Source: Rhodanobacter sp. OK091 (GTDB lineage: Bacteria > Pseudomonadota > Gammaproteobacteria > Xanthomonadales > Rhodanobacteraceae). From it: 64,000 nt of DNA. A program made the position numbers and the translations under genes. Positions within the stretch are counted from its first letter, which is position 1. Each line of letters begins with the position of its first letter. The notes below the pieces were generated by a model. It was not told where the DNA came from. It made no database searches and was given only the letters and a program-made list of their open reading frames with translations. The stretch covers positions 992,001 to 1,056,000 of the forward strand of contig NZ_FRCH01000002.1 of the NCBI RefSeq assembly GCF_900142825.1, given 5' to 3'. Below are positions 1 to 10,115 of this stretch, piece after piece.

Positions 1-1943
1 AACGGGGTCTGTCCGCCGTACTGCACGATCACGCCTTTCGGCTTTTCCAGATGGACGATTTCCAGCACGTCCTCAAGCGTCAGCGGCTCGAAGTACAGAC
101 GATCGGATGTGTCGTAATCGGTCGAGACGGTTTCAGGATTGCAGTTGACCATGATGGTCTCGTAGCCATCCTCGCGCAGCGCCAGCGAAGCATGCACGCA
201 GCAGTAATCGAACTCGATGCCCTGCCCGATCCGGTTCGGGCCGCCGCCGAGCACGATGATCTTGTCGCGGTTGGTCGGGTTCGCCTCGCACTCTTCCTCG
301 TAGGTCGAATACATGTAGGCCGTGCTGGTGGCGAACTCGGCGGCGCAGGAATCCACCCGCTTGTACACCGGCCGCACGCCAAGCGTATGGCGCAGATGGC
401 GCACGGCGGCTTCGTCGGTGTTGAGCAGCTCGGCCACGCGCGCATCGGCAAAACCGAGCCGCTTGAGTTCGCGCATGCGCGCCTCGTCCAGCGCAGTCAG
501 TCCTTGCTTGATGACCTCAGCCTCGGTCAGCACGATGTCCTCGAACGCGGCGAGGAACCATGGATCGACCCGGCTCAGACTGTGCACTTCCTCCAGAGAC
601 AGGCCGGCGCGGAACGCATCGGCCAGATGGAATACACGATCCGGCCGCGGTTCGCGCAGCTCGCGCTTGAGTACAGCCAGGCCATCTTCGGTGCTGATGT
701 CCAGGCCGGTCGGGTTGAGGCCGGTCTTGCCGATCTCCAGGCCACGCAGCGCTTTCTGCAACGACTCATGGAAGCTGCGGCCGATCGCCATCACCTCGCC
801 CACCGATTTCATCTGGGTGGTCAGGCGGGCGTCGGCAGCCGGGAATTTCTCGAATGCAAACCGCGGAATCTTGGTCACCACATAGTCGATCGACGGCTCG
901 AACGAGGCCGGGGTCAGACCGCCCGTGATGTCGTTCTTCAGCTCATCCAGCGTGTAGCCAACCGCCAGTTTCGCGGCAATCTTGGCGATCGGAAAACCAG
1001 TCGCCTTCGACGCCAGCGCGGACGAGCGCGATACGCGCGGATTCATCTCGATGACGACGACACGGCCGTTCTCGGCATTGATGCCGAACTGCACGTTGGA
1101 GCCGCCGGTATCCACGCCGATCTTGCGCAGTACCGCGATCGAGGCATCGCGCAGTCGCTGGTATTCCTTGTCGGTGAGCGTCTGCGCCGGCGCCACGGTG
1201 ATCGAGTCGCCGGTATGCACGCCCATCGGATCGAGATTCTCGATCGAGCAGACGATGATGCAGTTGTCCGCGGTGTCGCGAACCACTTCCATCTCGAACT
1301 CTTTCCAGCCGAGCACGGATTCCTCGACCAGCACCTCGCCCACCGGCGACAGCTCGAGACCGCGCTTGACGATCTCTTCGAATTCCTCGCGGTTGTAGGC
1401 GATGCCGCCACCGGAACCACCCAACGTGAAGCTGGGGCGGATGACGGTGGGATAACCGACCTTGGCCTGGGTCAGCAGCGCCTGCTCGAACGAGCGCACC
1501 ACTTCGGCCTTCGGGCAGTCAAGCCCGATTTCCGCCATCGCCACGCGGAACAGTTCGCGATCCTCAGCCATGCGGATCGCTTCGCGCGAGGCGCCGATCA
1601 ACTCGACGTTGTACTTCTCCAGCACGCCGTTGTCGGCCAGATCCAGCGCACAGTTGAGGCCGGTCTGGCCGCCCATCGTGGGCAACACCGCATCCGGGCG
1701 CTCCTTGGCGATGATGCGTTCCACCGTCTGCCAGTTGATCGGTTCGATATAGACCGCGTCGGCGGTCTCCGGGTCGGTCATGATCGTGGCGGGGTTGGAG
1801 TTCACCAGGATCACCCGATAGCCCTCTTCCTTCAGCGCCTTGCATGCCTGCGCACCCGAGTAATCGAACTCGCAGGCCTGGCCGATCACGATCGGGCCGG
1901 CGCCGATAATGAGGATGCTCTTGATATCGGTACGCTTGGCCAT
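1..1943 (-). CDS. carB: Carbamoyl-phosphate synthase large subunit (5' part, runs off window)
   Basis: Large ATP-grasp subunit that makes carbamoyl phosphate from bicarbonate, ATP and ammonia delivered by CarA, feeding pyrimidine and arginine synthesis in the cytoplasm. The reverse strand from 1943 reads [20 protein letters not shown] and continues open to position 1, giving about 647 of the roughly 1070 residues expected. The early [17 protein letters not shown] segment is the hallmark of the first ATP-grasp half. The ATG overlaps the carA stop by one base (TGATG), so the subunits are translationally coupled. The gene is truncated only by the window edge. The open frame on the opposite strand is a shadow. 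Confidence 0.97.
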   Translation of the reverse strand, partial: MAKRTDIKSILIIGAGPIVIGQACEFDYSGAQACKALKEEGYRVILVNSNPATIMTDPETADAVYIEPINWQTVERIIAKERPDAVLPTMGGQTGLNCALDLADNGVLEKYNVELIGASREAIRMAEDRELFRVAMAEIGLDCPKAEVVRSFEQALLTQAKVGYPTVIRPSFTLGGSGGGIAYNREEFEEIVKRGLELSPVGEVLVEESVLGWKEFEMEVVRDTADNCIIVCSIENLDPMGVHTGDSITVAPAQTLTDKEYQRLRDASIAVLRKIGVDTGGSNVQFGINAENGRVVVIEMNPRVSRSSALASKATGFPIAKIAAKLAVGYTLDELKNDITGGLTPASFEPSIDYVVTKIPRFAFEKFPAADARLTTQMKSVGEVMAIGRSFHESLQKALRGLEIGKTGLNPTGLDISTEDGLAVLKRELREPRPDRVFHLADAFRAGLSLEEVHSLSRVDPWFLAAFEDIVLTEAEVIKQGLTALDEARMRELKRLGFADARVAELLNTDEAAVRHLRHTLGVRPVYKRVDSCAAEFATSTAYMYSTYEEECEANPTNRDKIIVLGGGPNRIGQGIEFDYCCVHASLALREDGYETIMVNCNPETVSTDYDTSDRLYFEPLTLEDVLEIVHLEKPKGVIVQYGGQTP

Positions 1944-3070
1944 CAGCGGGCCTCCTGCATCAGTGCCGCGAAACGTTTGAACAGATAGCCGATGTCGAGC
2001 GGGCCGGGGCTCGCTTCCGGATGACCCTGGAAGCAGAACGCCGGTCGGTCGGTCAGCGCGAAGCCCTGCAGCGAACCGTCGAACAGCGAGGTGTGGGTTA
2101 CCCGCACATTCGCCGGCAACGTAGCCGGGTCGACCGCGAAGCCATGGTTCTGCGAGGTGATCAGCACGCGGCCATCATCGTGGTCCTTCACCGGATGATT
2201 CGCGCCGTGATGGCCGAACTTCATCTTCAGCGTCTTCGCACCCAGCGCCAGGCCCATCAGCTGGTGACCGAGGCAGATGCCGAACAATGGGATCTTCGCA
2301 TCGAGCAGTTCGCGGGTCGCGACGATCGCGTAATCACAGGCAGCCGGATCGCCCGGTCCGTTGGACAGGAACACGCCATCGGGCTGCATCGCCAGCACCT
2401 CGGCAGCAGGCGTCTGCGCCGGCACCACGGTGACTTCGCAGCCCTGCTCGGCCAGCAGGCGCAGGATGTTGAGCTTGGTGCCGAAGTCGTAGGCGACTAC
2501 CTTGAAGCGGGTCGCTGGCTGATTGAACTCGGTGCGGTCCAGGTCGTATATGCCCTGCTTCCACACATACGGCCTGGCGGTGCTGACCACCTTGGCTAGG
2601 TCCATCCCGTTCAAGCCGGGGAAGGCACGCGCTTTCGCCAACGCCGTCTCGGCGTCGACCTGCTCGCCGGCCATGATGCAACCGGCCAGCGCGCCCTTGT
2701 GGCGCAGAATGCGGGTCAGTCGGCGGGTATCGATGCCGGCGATGGCGACGGTGCCATGGCGCCTCAGGTAATCGGGCAGGCTTTCGTTGCTGCGCCAGTT
2801 GCTGGCCCGACGCGGCACGTCGCGCACAATCAGTCCGGCAGCATGCACGGCCGTGGATTCGACATCCTCGGCATTGACGCCGGTGTTGCCGATATGCGGA
2901 TAGGTCAGCGTGACGATCTGGCGCGAATAGGAAGGATCGGTCAGGATCTCTTGGTAACCCGTCATCGCGGTGTTGAAGACCACCTCGCCGACGGTCTCGC
3001 CGATCGCGCCAACGGCATGACCATGGAACACGCTGCCGTCTTCGAGGGCCAGCAGAGCAGGAATAGGCAT
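1943..3070 (-). CDS. carA: Carbamoyl-phosphate synthase small (glutaminase) subunit
   Basis: Class I glutamine amidotransferase subunit that hydrolyses glutamine and channels ammonia to CarB. The protein has 375 residues, the usual length. An N-terminal CPSase small domain (about 1-180) is followed by the amidotransferase domain with nucleophile Cys266 in FGICLGHQ and the His/Glu pair in GHPEASPG near the C-terminus. The start at 3070 ([12 protein letters not shown]) was chosen over an in-frame start at 3106 because family proteins begin here and AAGGCGG precedes it. First gene of carAB. Confidence 0.97.
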   Translation of the reverse strand: MPIPALLALEDGSVFHGHAVGAIGETVGEVVFNTAMTGYQEILTDPSYSRQIVTLTYPHIGNTGVNAEDVESTAVHAAGLIVRDVPRRASNWRSNESLPDYLRRHGTVAIAGIDTRRLTRILRHKGALAGCIMAGEQVDAETALAKARAFPGLNGMDLAKVVSTARPYVWKQGIYDLDRTEFNQPATRFKVVAYDFGTKLNILRLLAEQGCEVTVVPAQTPAAEVLAMQPDGVFLSNGPGDPAACDYAIVATRELLDAKIPLFGICLGHQLMGLALGAKTLKMKFGHHGANHPVKDHDDGRVLITSQNHGFAVDPATLPANVRVTHTSLFDGSLQGFALTDRPAFCFQGHPEASPGPLDIGYLFKRFAALMQEAR

Positions 3071-3162
3071 ACGGTAACCGCCTTTTAGATGCAGCAAAGT
3101 CCGCAAGCCGCAGGAGTGCTGGCTTGTGGAGCTTGGAAGGGAAAGGATCAGGGCGGGTTGAA

Positions 3163-3191
3163 ATGATAAGCGGAGGCGACGTTTCTGTCCA
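3163..3191 (-). promoter_or_regulatory. Predicted sigma70 promoter of carAB
   Basis: Reading the reverse strand, a -35 TGGACA (3191-3186) and a -10 TATCAT (3168-3163) are separated by exactly 17 bases; each matches consensus at five of six positions. Transcription would begin near 3156, leaving a carA leader of about 85 nt containing a small CAAGCC/GGCTTG hairpin. No leader peptide or pyrimidine-responsive site is recognised. Confidence 0.6.
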
Positions 3192-3276
3192 CCTTACACA
3201 GCCTGAATTATGCGTTTTCGTGCCCATCACCGCCGATCGGTCGGCGCTACACTAAGCCAAATTTCAATGGAGTTGA

Positions 3277-3978
3277 ATGTCTATGAGCGCCGCCGTATTG
3301 CTCGATCCCGCCCGGCTCGATCGCCCGGATACCACGGTGCAGCAACAACCCTTTCCATTCATGGTGGCGCACGGCCAGCTGCCGGACGAGGTTCGCACCG
3401 ACCTGGACCGTGACTTTCCGCGCTACGCTAGTGCCGGCTTCTTTCCGTACGACCCGAGCGACTGCGGCCCGTCCGTCAACGCGCTGATCGAAAACATGAC
3501 CACGCCGGCCTTCGCCAGTGCCGTGGGTCGGCGGCTTGGCATCGACAATCTTGGCCAGTACCCGACGCTGGTGACGTTGTGCCGGCTACTCAACAAGCGC
3601 CACGGCACCATCCACACCGACAGCAAGTCCAAGGTGGCCACGGCGCTGCTCTATCTCAACACGCAATGGCCGGACACCAGCGATGGCTGCCTGCGTTTCC
3701 TGCACAAGATCGACGACATCGACAGTGTCGTGGTTCCGGAACTGGCTCCGCTCTATGGCGAGTTTGCGGTATTCAAGCGCTGCGAAAACTCTTTCCACGG
3801 TCATTTGCCCTACGAGGGCGAACGACGGGTGATCCAGGTGGCGTGGCTCACCAGCGAAAAAGAAAAGTTGCGCAAGACCAAGCGCGGCAAGTTCTCACGC
3901 GCGTTCAAGAAACTGTTCGGCAGCCTCGACACCAAGCTGGGCTCAGGGCGCGACCGCAACGCCTCGCATCCTGATTGA
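3277..3978 (+). CDS. 2-oxoglutarate/Fe(II)-dependent dioxygenase-like protein
   Basis: Probable member of the 2OG-Fe(II) oxygenase superfamily (double-stranded beta-helix); substrate unknown. Of 233 residues, the facial triad is readable: His113-x-Asp115 in GTIHTDSK, distal His174 or His176 in NSFHGHLP, and Arg184 in the ERRVIQVAW strand that should bind the 2-oxoglutarate carboxylate. The C-terminal 35 residues are Lys/Arg-rich and probably outside the fold. GGAG precedes the start; ATG 3283 is an alternative with better spacing. It is divergent from carA and convergent with the antiporter. Related proteins hydroxylate proteins or small molecules, so no function is assigned. Confidence 0.75.
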   Translation: MSMSAAVLLDPARLDRPDTTVQQQPFPFMVAHGQLPDEVRTDLDRDFPRYASAGFFPYDPSDCGPSVNALIENMTTPAFASAVGRRLGIDNLGQYPTLVTLCRLLNKRHGTIHTDSKSKVATALLYLNTQWPDTSDGCLRFLHKIDDIDSVVVPELAPLYGEFAVFKRCENSFHGHLPYEGERRVIQVAWLTSEKEKLRKTKRGKFSRAFKKLFGSLDTKLGSGRDRNASHPD

Positions 3979-4002
3979 GTCGGCGGCTGCCGGCGCCTGC
4001 CA

Positions 4003-5007
4003 TCAGCGAGCAAAGTGCCACGTCACGAATGCCGCGAACACGCCGTACAACAGGCCGACTGGCAGCAGCCCCCGTGCATCCACAGTGCCGCGACGGAACA
4101 ACCACCAGAGATAGACGATGGCGAGAGCGGTCAGTACGCCGGCCACGATCAACGGCGTATCGAACAGCCATGGTGTGGCAAACAAAGCCAGCGAGCTCGG
4201 AATCGTGGCCTGGATCATCATCGACCCGGAGATGTTCGCCAGCGCCAACCGCTCCTTGCCCTGACGCACCCAGATCAGCGCGTTGATGGTTTCCGGCAAT
4301 TCCGTCGCCACCGGGCTGAGCAACAGGGCAACCAAGTGCGGCGGCAGCGAAAACGCCACGCCGATCGCTTCAAGCTGGCTGACGAACACCCGCGATGCCG
4401 CCGCGATCACCACCAACGCCGCAACCGTCTGCGCGGCAACCCAGCGCAAGGCCGGTTCGGCATCGCCGGGGCGAAACTTCAACGGCTCCAGCGTCTCGTC
4501 TTCCGGAGCACTGTCGTCGCTGCGCACTTCGCGCCATACGTACATGCCGTAGGCGGCAAGAAACAGCACGCCAAGCAGCGGTTTGAACGCGAAGACGACC
4601 AATCCCAGACCCACCTTGACGGCAAAGATCGCCAGGAACCACGATTGATCGCGCGCCAGTCGTCGATGATCGACCCGGATGATCCGGTCAGCTCGCTGCA
4701 GCCGCGCGCGATTGCACCACATCGCCACACCGACTACGGCATAGGCGATCGTGGCCAGTACTAGCGGGCCACCCATCGCCGCGCCCACGCCGATATCGCG
4801 CGCCTCGGGTGTCTTGCCGAATATCACCGCGACGAAAGTCACCGCGCTTTCCGGCAACGCCGTACCAAACGCCGCCAGCACCGTACCGATCGCCGTCGCA
4901 CCCAGCTTGAGCTTCTGCCCGAACCATTCGACGCCGTTGACGAAGTATTCGCAGGCGAGATAGATCGCGCCGGCCGAACCGAGAAACAGACAAAGGGTAA
5001 GCAACAT
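4003..5007 (-). CDS. CaCA-family sodium/calcium-type cation antiporter
   Basis: Inner-membrane cation/proton or cation/sodium exchanger. The 334-residue protein is mostly hydrophobic (about 10 helices) with the two inverted alpha-repeats of the family: GTALPESAV near residue 50 and SPVATELPETINAL in the second half, supplying the acidic and polar ion ligands. A hydrophilic acidic loop (SDDSAPEDETLEP) splits the halves. The start MLLTLCLFLGSAG at 5007 begins directly with helix 1; the in-frame extension upstream is Arg/His-rich, unlike a membrane protein N-terminus. Convergent with the dioxygenase gene. Ion specificity cannot be read from sequence. Confidence 0.85.
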   Translation of the reverse strand: MLLTLCLFLGSAGAIYLACEYFVNGVEWFGQKLKLGATAIGTVLAAFGTALPESAVTFVAVIFGKTPEARDIGVGAAMGGPLVLATIAYAVVGVAMWCNRARLQRADRIIRVDHRRLARDQSWFLAIFAVKVGLGLVVFAFKPLLGVLFLAAYGMYVWREVRSDDSAPEDETLEPLKFRPGDAEPALRWVAAQTVAALVVIAAASRVFVSQLEAIGVAFSLPPHLVALLLSPVATELPETINALIWVRQGKERLALANISGSMMIQATIPSSLALFATPWLFDTPLIVAGVLTALAIVYLWWLFRRGTVDARGLLPVGLLYGVFAAFVTWHFAR

Positions 5008-5329
5008 GGGACTGCACTGGGCCGGGCGAGCGGATGACCGATGGCGCAACGACACCGCTCGCCCGGCCGGGTGAGCATGTCGAAGGCCAAAGGTCTCGCC
5101 GGGCATGGCCGCCACCTGACGGTGACTGCCTGCTGTTCGCACCATGGCGCCCGAAACAGCAGCGACCAAGTGTGTTGATGCGAACGCCTCAGGGGACGAG
5201 GCTGGCTACTCCCCAATGACAACGTGCGGGAATGCTAACGGGATGGATCACAAGGCACAAGCCAGCGGCCGGCACGCCAGTGGCATGAGCATCTGTCAGG
5301 CACGCAACGACCGCGGAGCGTGATGCTAT
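5008..5329. other. Intergenic region with a REP-like palindrome
   Basis: A 322-bp non-coding stretch between the antiporter start and the end of dapB. It holds the palindrome described separately at 5020-5068, followed by GAGCATGTCGAAGG, which resembles a degenerate half of the 'gagcttgtcgaagg' REP family common in proteobacteria. The rest shows no convincing gene, RNA or promoter. Confidence 0.5.
5020..5068. repeat. 14-bp perfect inverted repeat, REP-like
   Basis: GGCCGGGCGAGCGG at 5020-5033 is the exact reverse complement of 5055-5068, around a 21-nt loop. It lies 13 bp before the antiporter start codon and would fold into a very stable stem in that gene's leader. No T-run follows on either strand, so a terminator is unlikely. 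Confidence 0.6.
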
Positions 5330-6130
5330 CTACCTGGAGGTGGCGATCACGTCGTCAAGCTGCCAGAGCCCAGGCTCGCGACCAGCCAGCCAATGCGCCG
5401 CCTGCAAGGCGCCGCGCGCAAAAATCGAGCGATCGGTGGCGCGATGAGCCAGCTCCAGCCGTTCGCCCTGCCCGATCAGCATGGCCGTGTGCTCGCCGAC
5501 GATATCGCCGCCGCGTACCACGGCGAAGCCGATGCAACCCTCGGTGCGTTCGCCGGTCAGGCCTTCGCGGCTGTATACCGCCGCGCCCTCCAGTGTGGTG
5601 CGGCGTGCGGCTGCAGCGGCGTGACCGAGCGCCAGCGCCGTACCGGACGGTGCATCCTGTTTGCGGCCGTGATGCGCCTCGACGATTTCCAGATCCCAAC
5701 CCGGCAAAGCCGCAGAAGCCTCACGCAACAGCCGGGTGAGCACCGCGACACCGAGGCTGAAATTGGCCGCGCGCAAGATCGCGATACTCTTGCCGGCCTC
5801 GGCAAGTCGCGCTTCCAGCGCGGCGTCGATGCCAGTGGTGCCGCTGACCAGCGCCGTGCCATGCGCCAGGCAGTGCTCTAGCGCCACCGCCAAGGCAGCC
5901 GATCCGCTGAAGTCGATGACGACATCGATTGGCGGCGCGTGCGTCCAGTCGTGCGCGTAACGCAACGAGCCCGCGTCACTGGCAAATACCGGTTGGCCAT
6001 CGTGAGTCGAACCTGGTGCCACTACCGCATGCACCAGCTCGAAACGCATGTCCTCGCCGAGCAGGCTCAGCAACGCGCGGCCCATGCGGCCGGAGGCGCC
6101 ACTGATGGCGAGGCGAACAAGTCGGGTCAT
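5330..6130 (-). CDS. dapB: 4-hydroxy-tetrahydrodipicolinate reductase
   Basis: NAD(P)H-dependent second step of the diaminopimelate/lysine branch, in the cytoplasm. The N-terminal Rossmann motif ISGASGRMG and the catalytic segment EAHHGRKQDAPSGTAL (His/Lys general acid pair and substrate binding) are intact. Length of 266 residues matches the family. The ATG at 6130 (MTRLVRLAISG) is preferred over a GTG two codons upstream because GGAA lies 7 nt before it. It follows dnaJ by 55 bp on the same strand, an order usual in xanthomonads. Confidence 0.96.
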   Translation of the reverse strand: MTRLVRLAISGASGRMGRALLSLLGEDMRFELVHAVVAPGSTHDGQPVFASDAGSLRYAHDWTHAPPIDVVIDFSGSAALAVALEHCLAHGTALVSGTTGIDAALEARLAEAGKSIAILRAANFSLGVAVLTRLLREASAALPGWDLEIVEAHHGRKQDAPSGTALALGHAAAAARRTTLEGAAVYSREGLTGERTEGCIGFAVVRGGDIVGEHTAMLIGQGERLELAHRATDRSIFARGALQAAHWLAGREPGLWQLDDVIATSR

Positions 6131-6185
6131 CGGCACATTCCAGTCAAATCGTCGATCGGCACATGCTACCGCGTGCGCGGTCGCA

Positions 6186-7313
6186 TCACGCGGTGACTTT
6201 CGACCAGAACTGCTTCACGCCGTCGACCCAGCCTTTCGCACGCGGCGTGTGCTTGCCTGCATCGTTGCTGTCGAAGGTGGCTTCCAATGATTCCAGCAAC
6301 TCGCGCTGCTCTCTGGTCAGTCGCACCGGTGTTTCCACCACCACGCGACAGATCAGGTCGCCATGGCGACTGCTGCGCACGGACTTGACGCCACGGCCAC
6401 GCAGGCGGAACTGGGTGCCGGTCTGTGTTTCCGGCGGAATGCTGATCGGCACCTCGCCTTCCAGCGTCGGCACCGGCAGCTCGGCGCCCAGCGCGGCCTG
6501 CGAGAAACGGATCGGCAGTTCGCAATAAAGATCGTTGCCTTCGCGCTGGAAGATCGCGTGCTCGCGCACATGCACTTCCACGTACAGGTCGCCAGCCGGC
6601 GCACCGGACGGACCGGCTTCGCCCTGTCCGGTCAGGCGGATGCGATCGCCGTTGTCGACGCCTTCGGGAATCTGCACCGACAGCGTGCGGGTCTCCTCGA
6701 TCCGGCCTTCGCCATGGCATTTCTTGCATGGCTTCTCGATCGCCTGGCCGGTACCGCCGCAATGCGGGCAGGCCTGCTGGATCGAGAATATGCCATTCTG
6801 CATGCGTACCTGGCCGTGGCCGTGGCAGGTCTTGCACTTGCTGACCTTGCCGTCTTCCGAGCCGCTGCCGTTGCAATGGTGGCAGTTGACCTGGGTCGGC
6901 ACCTCGATCTGCCGGCTGACGCCGAACACGGCCTCTTCCAGATCCAGCTCCATGATGTAGCGCAGATCGGAGCCGCGCCGTGCGCGTCCGCGACCGCCAC
7001 CACTGCGACCGAAAATGTCGCCAAAAATATCGCCAAAAATATCGCCGACATCGCCGAAACCGGCGCCGCCGCGGCCACCCATGCCATGCTCGAACGCCGC
7101 ATGGCCATGCTGGTCGTACATCGCGCGTTTCTGCGCGTCGGCCAGCACTTCGTAGGCCTCCTTGGCTTCCTTGAACTTGTCCTGCGCAGCCGGATCGTCC
7201 GGGCAGCGGTCCGGATGGTATTTCATCGCCAGCCGTCGGAACGACTTCTTTAGCTCGATGTCGCTGACGCTGCGTTCGACACCCAGCACTTCGTAGTAAT
7301 CACGCTTGCTCAT
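6186..7313 (-). CDS. dnaJ: Chaperone protein DnaJ (Hsp40)
   Basis: Co-chaperone that delivers unfolded clients to DnaK and stimulates its ATPase. 375 residues: J domain with the HPD motif (about 1-70), a G/F-rich linker, four CxxCxGxG zinc-finger repeats ([32 protein letters not shown]), then the client-binding and dimerisation domains. The linker contains a tandem GDIF repeat ([12 protein letters not shown]), visible as near-identical 12-bp DNA units around 7017-7056. Last gene of the hrcA-grpE-dnaK-dnaJ set. Confidence 0.98.
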   Translation of the reverse strand: MSKRDYYEVLGVERSVSDIELKKSFRRLAMKYHPDRCPDDPAAQDKFKEAKEAYEVLADAQKRAMYDQHGHAAFEHGMGGRGGAGFGDVGDIFGDIFGDIFGRSGGGRGRARRGSDLRYIMELDLEEAVFGVSRQIEVPTQVNCHHCNGSGSEDGKVSKCKTCHGHGQVRMQNGIFSIQQACPHCGGTGQAIEKPCKKCHGEGRIEETRTLSVQIPEGVDNGDRIRLTGQGEAGPSGAPAGDLYVEVHVREHAIFQREGNDLYCELPIRFSQAALGAELPVPTLEGEVPISIPPETQTGTQFRLRGRGVKSVRSSRHGDLICRVVVETPVRLTREQRELLESLEATFDSNDAGKHTPRAKGWVDGVKQFWSKVTA

Positions 7314-7360
7314 TCATGCATCCACACTGCTCGTCGCGCCCCTGTCCTGCCTTCAGCAAA

Positions 7361-7394
7361 CAGCCCACGCCGGGAGGATTCCTGGCGCGGGCTG
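7361..7394 (-). promoter_or_regulatory. Stable stem-loop between dnaK and dnaJ
   Basis: The arms 7361-7375 and 7380-7394 form a 15-bp stem (13 Watson-Crick, two G-U-type pairs) around a 4-nt loop. No T-run follows on the dnaJ strand, so it looks like an RNA processing or stability element, or partial attenuator, between the dnaK stop and dnaJ start rather than a full terminator. Such stems can set the DnaK:DnaJ ratio; that role is inference. Confidence 0.55.
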
Positions 7395-7424
7395 GTCAAT
7401 CGGCCGTGCCGATAACGATGCCTA

Positions 7425-9350
7425 TTATTGCTTGCCGTCTTTCACTTCGGTGAACTCGGCATCGACCACGTCATCCGGCTGGGCCGAACCGCCGCCCGGC
7501 GCGGACTGCGCATGCGCGCCAGCATCGGCCGGGCCGCCCTGCGCCGCTGCATACAGCGCTTGCGCCACTTGCTCCAGCTTCTCGACCTTGGACTCGATCG
7601 CGGCCTTGTCCTCGCTGTCCTTGACCTTTTCCAGATCGGACAACGCGCCTTCGATCGTCGAGAGCTGATCGGCCGGCACCTTGCCGCCGTGTTCCTTCAG
7701 CGCGCTGCGGGTGGCATGCACCAGCTGATCGGCCTTGTTGCGGGTGGCGACGAGCTCGTGGAACTTCTTGTCGTCTTCCTTGTTCGCCTCGGCGTCGGCC
7801 ACCATCCGAGCGATCTCGTCCTCGGACAGGCCCGAGCCAGCCTTGATCTCGATCTTCTGTTCCTTGCCGGTCTTCTTGTCCTTGGCCGACACATGCAGGA
7901 TGCCGTTGGCGTCGATGTCGAAGGTCACTTCGATCTGCGGCTGACCCCGCGGCGCGGCGTCGATACCGGACAGATCGAACTTGCCCAGCGACTTGTTCGC
8001 GCTGGCGCGCTCGCGCTCGCCCTGCAGCACGTGCACAGTCACCGCCGTCTGATTGTCGTCAGCGGTGGAGAACGTCTGCGCCGCCTTGGTCGGTACCGTG
8101 GTGTTCTTCTCGATCAGCTTGGTCATCACGCCGCCCATCGTCTCGATGCCCAGCGACAGTGGGGTGACGTCGAGCAGCAACACATCTTTGACCGAACCAC
8201 CCAGCACGCCACCCTGGATCGCCGCGCCCACGGCAACGGCTTCATCCGGGTTGACGTCCTTGCGCGGCTCTTTGCCGAAGAAGTCCTTCACCGACTCCTG
8301 TACCTTCGGCATGCGGGTCTGACCACCGACAAGGATCACGTCGTTGATGTCCGACACGCGCAGCCCAGCGTCATTCAACGCCGTGCGGCACGGATCGATG
8401 GTGCGCTTGATCAGGTCTTCCACCAGCGCCTCGAGCTTGGCGCGGGTCAGCTTGATGTTGAGATGCTTCGGGCCGGACGCATCGGCCGTCACGTACGGCA
8501 GGTTCACGTCGGTCTGATGATTCGAGGACAGCTCGATCTTGGCGCGCTCGGCCGCATCCTTCAGACGCTGCAAGGCAAGCGGGTCCTTGCGCAGGTCGAT
8601 GCCCTGCTCCTTGTTGAATTCGTCGACGAGGTAGTCGATCACGCGCATGTCGAAGTCTTCGCCGCCAAGGAACGTGTCGCCATTGGTGGCCAGCACTTCG
8701 AACTGCTTCTCGCCATCGACTTCGGCGATCTCGATGATGGACACGTCGAAAGTGCCGCCGCCGAGGTCATACACCGCGATCTTGCGGTCACCGCCCTTCT
8801 TGTCCATGCCGTACGCCAGCGCGGCCGCGGTCGGCTCGTTGATGATGCGCTTGACGTCGAGGCCGGCAATCTTGCCCGCGTCCTTGGTGGCCTGGCGCTG
8901 ACTGTCGTTGAAGTAGGCCGGCACGGTGATCACCGCCTCGGTGATCGTCTCGCCCAGATAATCCTCGGCGGTCTTCTTCATCTTCATCAGCACCTTCGCA
9001 GCGATCTCCTGCGGCGCCATCTTCCGGCCGTCGGAGGTCTGCACCCAGGCGTCGCCGTTGTCGTGGGCAATGATGCTGTAGGGCACGATGTGCAGATCTT
9101 TCTGCACTTCCGCGTCGGTGAACTTGCGGCCGATGAGGCGCTTCACCGCGTAGAAGGTGTTCTTCGGGTTGGTCACGCTCTGGCGCTTGGCCGAAGCGCC
9201 CACGAGCACTTCGCCATCCTTGTTGAAGGCGACGATGGACGGCGTGGTGCGGTCACCCTCCGAGTTTTCGATGACCTTGGTCGTGCTGCCGTCCATGATG
9301 GACACGCAGGAGTTGGTGGTGCCCAGGTCGATACCGATGATCTTGCCCAT
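7425..9350 (-). CDS. dnaK: Chaperone protein DnaK (Hsp70)
   Basis: ATP-dependent chaperone for nascent and stress-damaged proteins. 641 residues from [15 protein letters not shown], the canonical start, with the nucleotide-binding domain (about 1-385, including the [12 protein letters not shown] phosphate loop), linker [15 protein letters not shown], the substrate-binding domain and a disordered tail ending in [16 protein letters not shown], close to the classic EEVD-like bacterial end. TTGGAG precedes the ATG. The in-frame extension upstream to 9482 is non-coding leader. A separate heat-shock promoter lies at 9399-9426. Confidence 0.99.
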   Translation of the reverse strand: MGKIIGIDLGTTNSCVSIMDGSTTKVIENSEGDRTTPSIVAFNKDGEVLVGASAKRQSVTNPKNTFYAVKRLIGRKFTDAEVQKDLHIVPYSIIAHDNGDAWVQTSDGRKMAPQEIAAKVLMKMKKTAEDYLGETITEAVITVPAYFNDSQRQATKDAGKIAGLDVKRIINEPTAAALAYGMDKKGGDRKIAVYDLGGGTFDVSIIEIAEVDGEKQFEVLATNGDTFLGGEDFDMRVIDYLVDEFNKEQGIDLRKDPLALQRLKDAAERAKIELSSNHQTDVNLPYVTADASGPKHLNIKLTRAKLEALVEDLIKRTIDPCRTALNDAGLRVSDINDVILVGGQTRMPKVQESVKDFFGKEPRKDVNPDEAVAVGAAIQGGVLGGSVKDVLLLDVTPLSLGIETMGGVMTKLIEKNTTVPTKAAQTFSTADDNQTAVTVHVLQGERERASANKSLGKFDLSGIDAAPRGQPQIEVTFDIDANGILHVSAKDKKTGKEQKIEIKAGSGLSEDEIARMVADAEANKEDDKKFHELVATRNKADQLVHATRSALKEHGGKVPADQLSTIEGALSDLEKVKDSEDKAAIESKVEKLEQVAQALYAAAQGGPADAGAHAQSAPGGGSAQPDDVVDAEFTEVKDGKQ

Positions 9351-9398
9351 GTGTATGCTCCAAATTTTCTTGCGGCCCCCGCGGCCGCGATGGTTTTC

Positions 9399-9426
9399 AG
9401 ATGGGGGCCTGCTCTGGCGATTCAAT
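9399..9426 (-). promoter_or_regulatory. dnaK: Predicted sigma32 heat-shock promoter of dnaK
   Basis: On the reverse strand, ATTGAAT (9426-9420) and CCCCATCT (9406-9399) are separated by 13 bases. The -10 matches the RpoH consensus CCCCATnT perfectly and the -35 shares the TTGAA core. Transcription would begin near 9392, giving a 42-nt leader with a GCGGCC/GGCCGC hairpin just before the Shine-Dalgarno. dnaK-dnaJ can thus be induced independently of hrcA-grpE. Confidence 0.75.
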
Positions 9427-9501
9427 GCCGGCAAGGCCCCGGATGCTATTTCGCTGCTTTCGCCGGCGCGCCATTCAGGCAAGCGCCAGCCAGTGGATCA
9501 C

Positions 9502-10035
9502 TCAATCCTTCGCCACCGCGACCAGCGCTGGCCGCAACAGGCGATCGTTCAACACATAGCCTTTCTGCAGCACGCTGACCACGGTACCCGGTGCCTGCCC
9601 CGGCGCTTCGACCATGCTTACCGCATGATGACGCTCCGGGTCGAGCGGCTGGCCCAGCGGATCGACCTGCGCCATGCCGTGGTTCTCGGCCACCTTCAGC
9701 AGTGCCTTCAGGGTCAGACTGATGCCTTCGCGCATCGAGGCGATATCGCCACCCTCGACCGCCAAACCGCTTTCCAGACCGTCGTAGACCGGCAGCAACT
9801 CGTTCAGAAGCTTCTCGTTGGCGAAGCGGCGGGCCTGTTCCAGGTCACGGTGCAGGCGACGACGCTGATTCTCCAGCTCAGCCTTCTCGCGCAGCACGGT
9901 TTCCAGCAACTCGGCATTGCTGGCTTCCAATTCGGCTACCCGCGCCTGCAAGCTGTCCAGCTCGGTGGTCGACGACTCATCTGGCTGGCCCCGTGGCGGC
10001 GCGTCGCCCGTCGACTGCGGATCGTTGTTCTGCAT
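9502..10035 (-). CDS. grpE: Nucleotide exchange factor GrpE
   Basis: Releases ADP from DnaK. 177 residues: a short acidic disordered N-terminus, a long coiled coil (about 25-85, LQARVAELEASNAELLETV and following), and the compact beta domain ending with GYVLNDRLLRPALVAVAKD, the family signature. GGAG lies 6 nt before the ATG. The 151-bp gap to dnaK holds the sigma32 promoter. Confidence 0.98.
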   Translation of the reverse strand: MQNNDPQSTGDAPPRGQPDESSTTELDSLQARVAELEASNAELLETVLREKAELENQRRRLHRDLEQARRFANEKLLNELLPVYDGLESGLAVEGGDIASMREGISLTLKALLKVAENHGMAQVDPLGQPLDPERHHAVSMVEAPGQAPGTVVSVLQKGYVLNDRLLRPALVAVAKD

Positions 10036-10115
10036 GCATCACTCCAAACGAAAGTTCATGGCCGGCGCGGATGCCGACCGTCCAGATTTGCGAGAAACCC
10101 CGCCTCCCGCAGCGG

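Noticed and set aside
51..1988. 645-codon open frame on the forward strand
   Set aside because: It is antisense to carB, whose product is unmistakable; the frame is a high-GC shadow with Arg/His-rich low-complexity composition.
7428..9578. 716-codon open frame antisense to dnaK
   Set aside because: No domain is recognisable and it runs through the dnaK promoter region; the coding strand is clearly dnaK.
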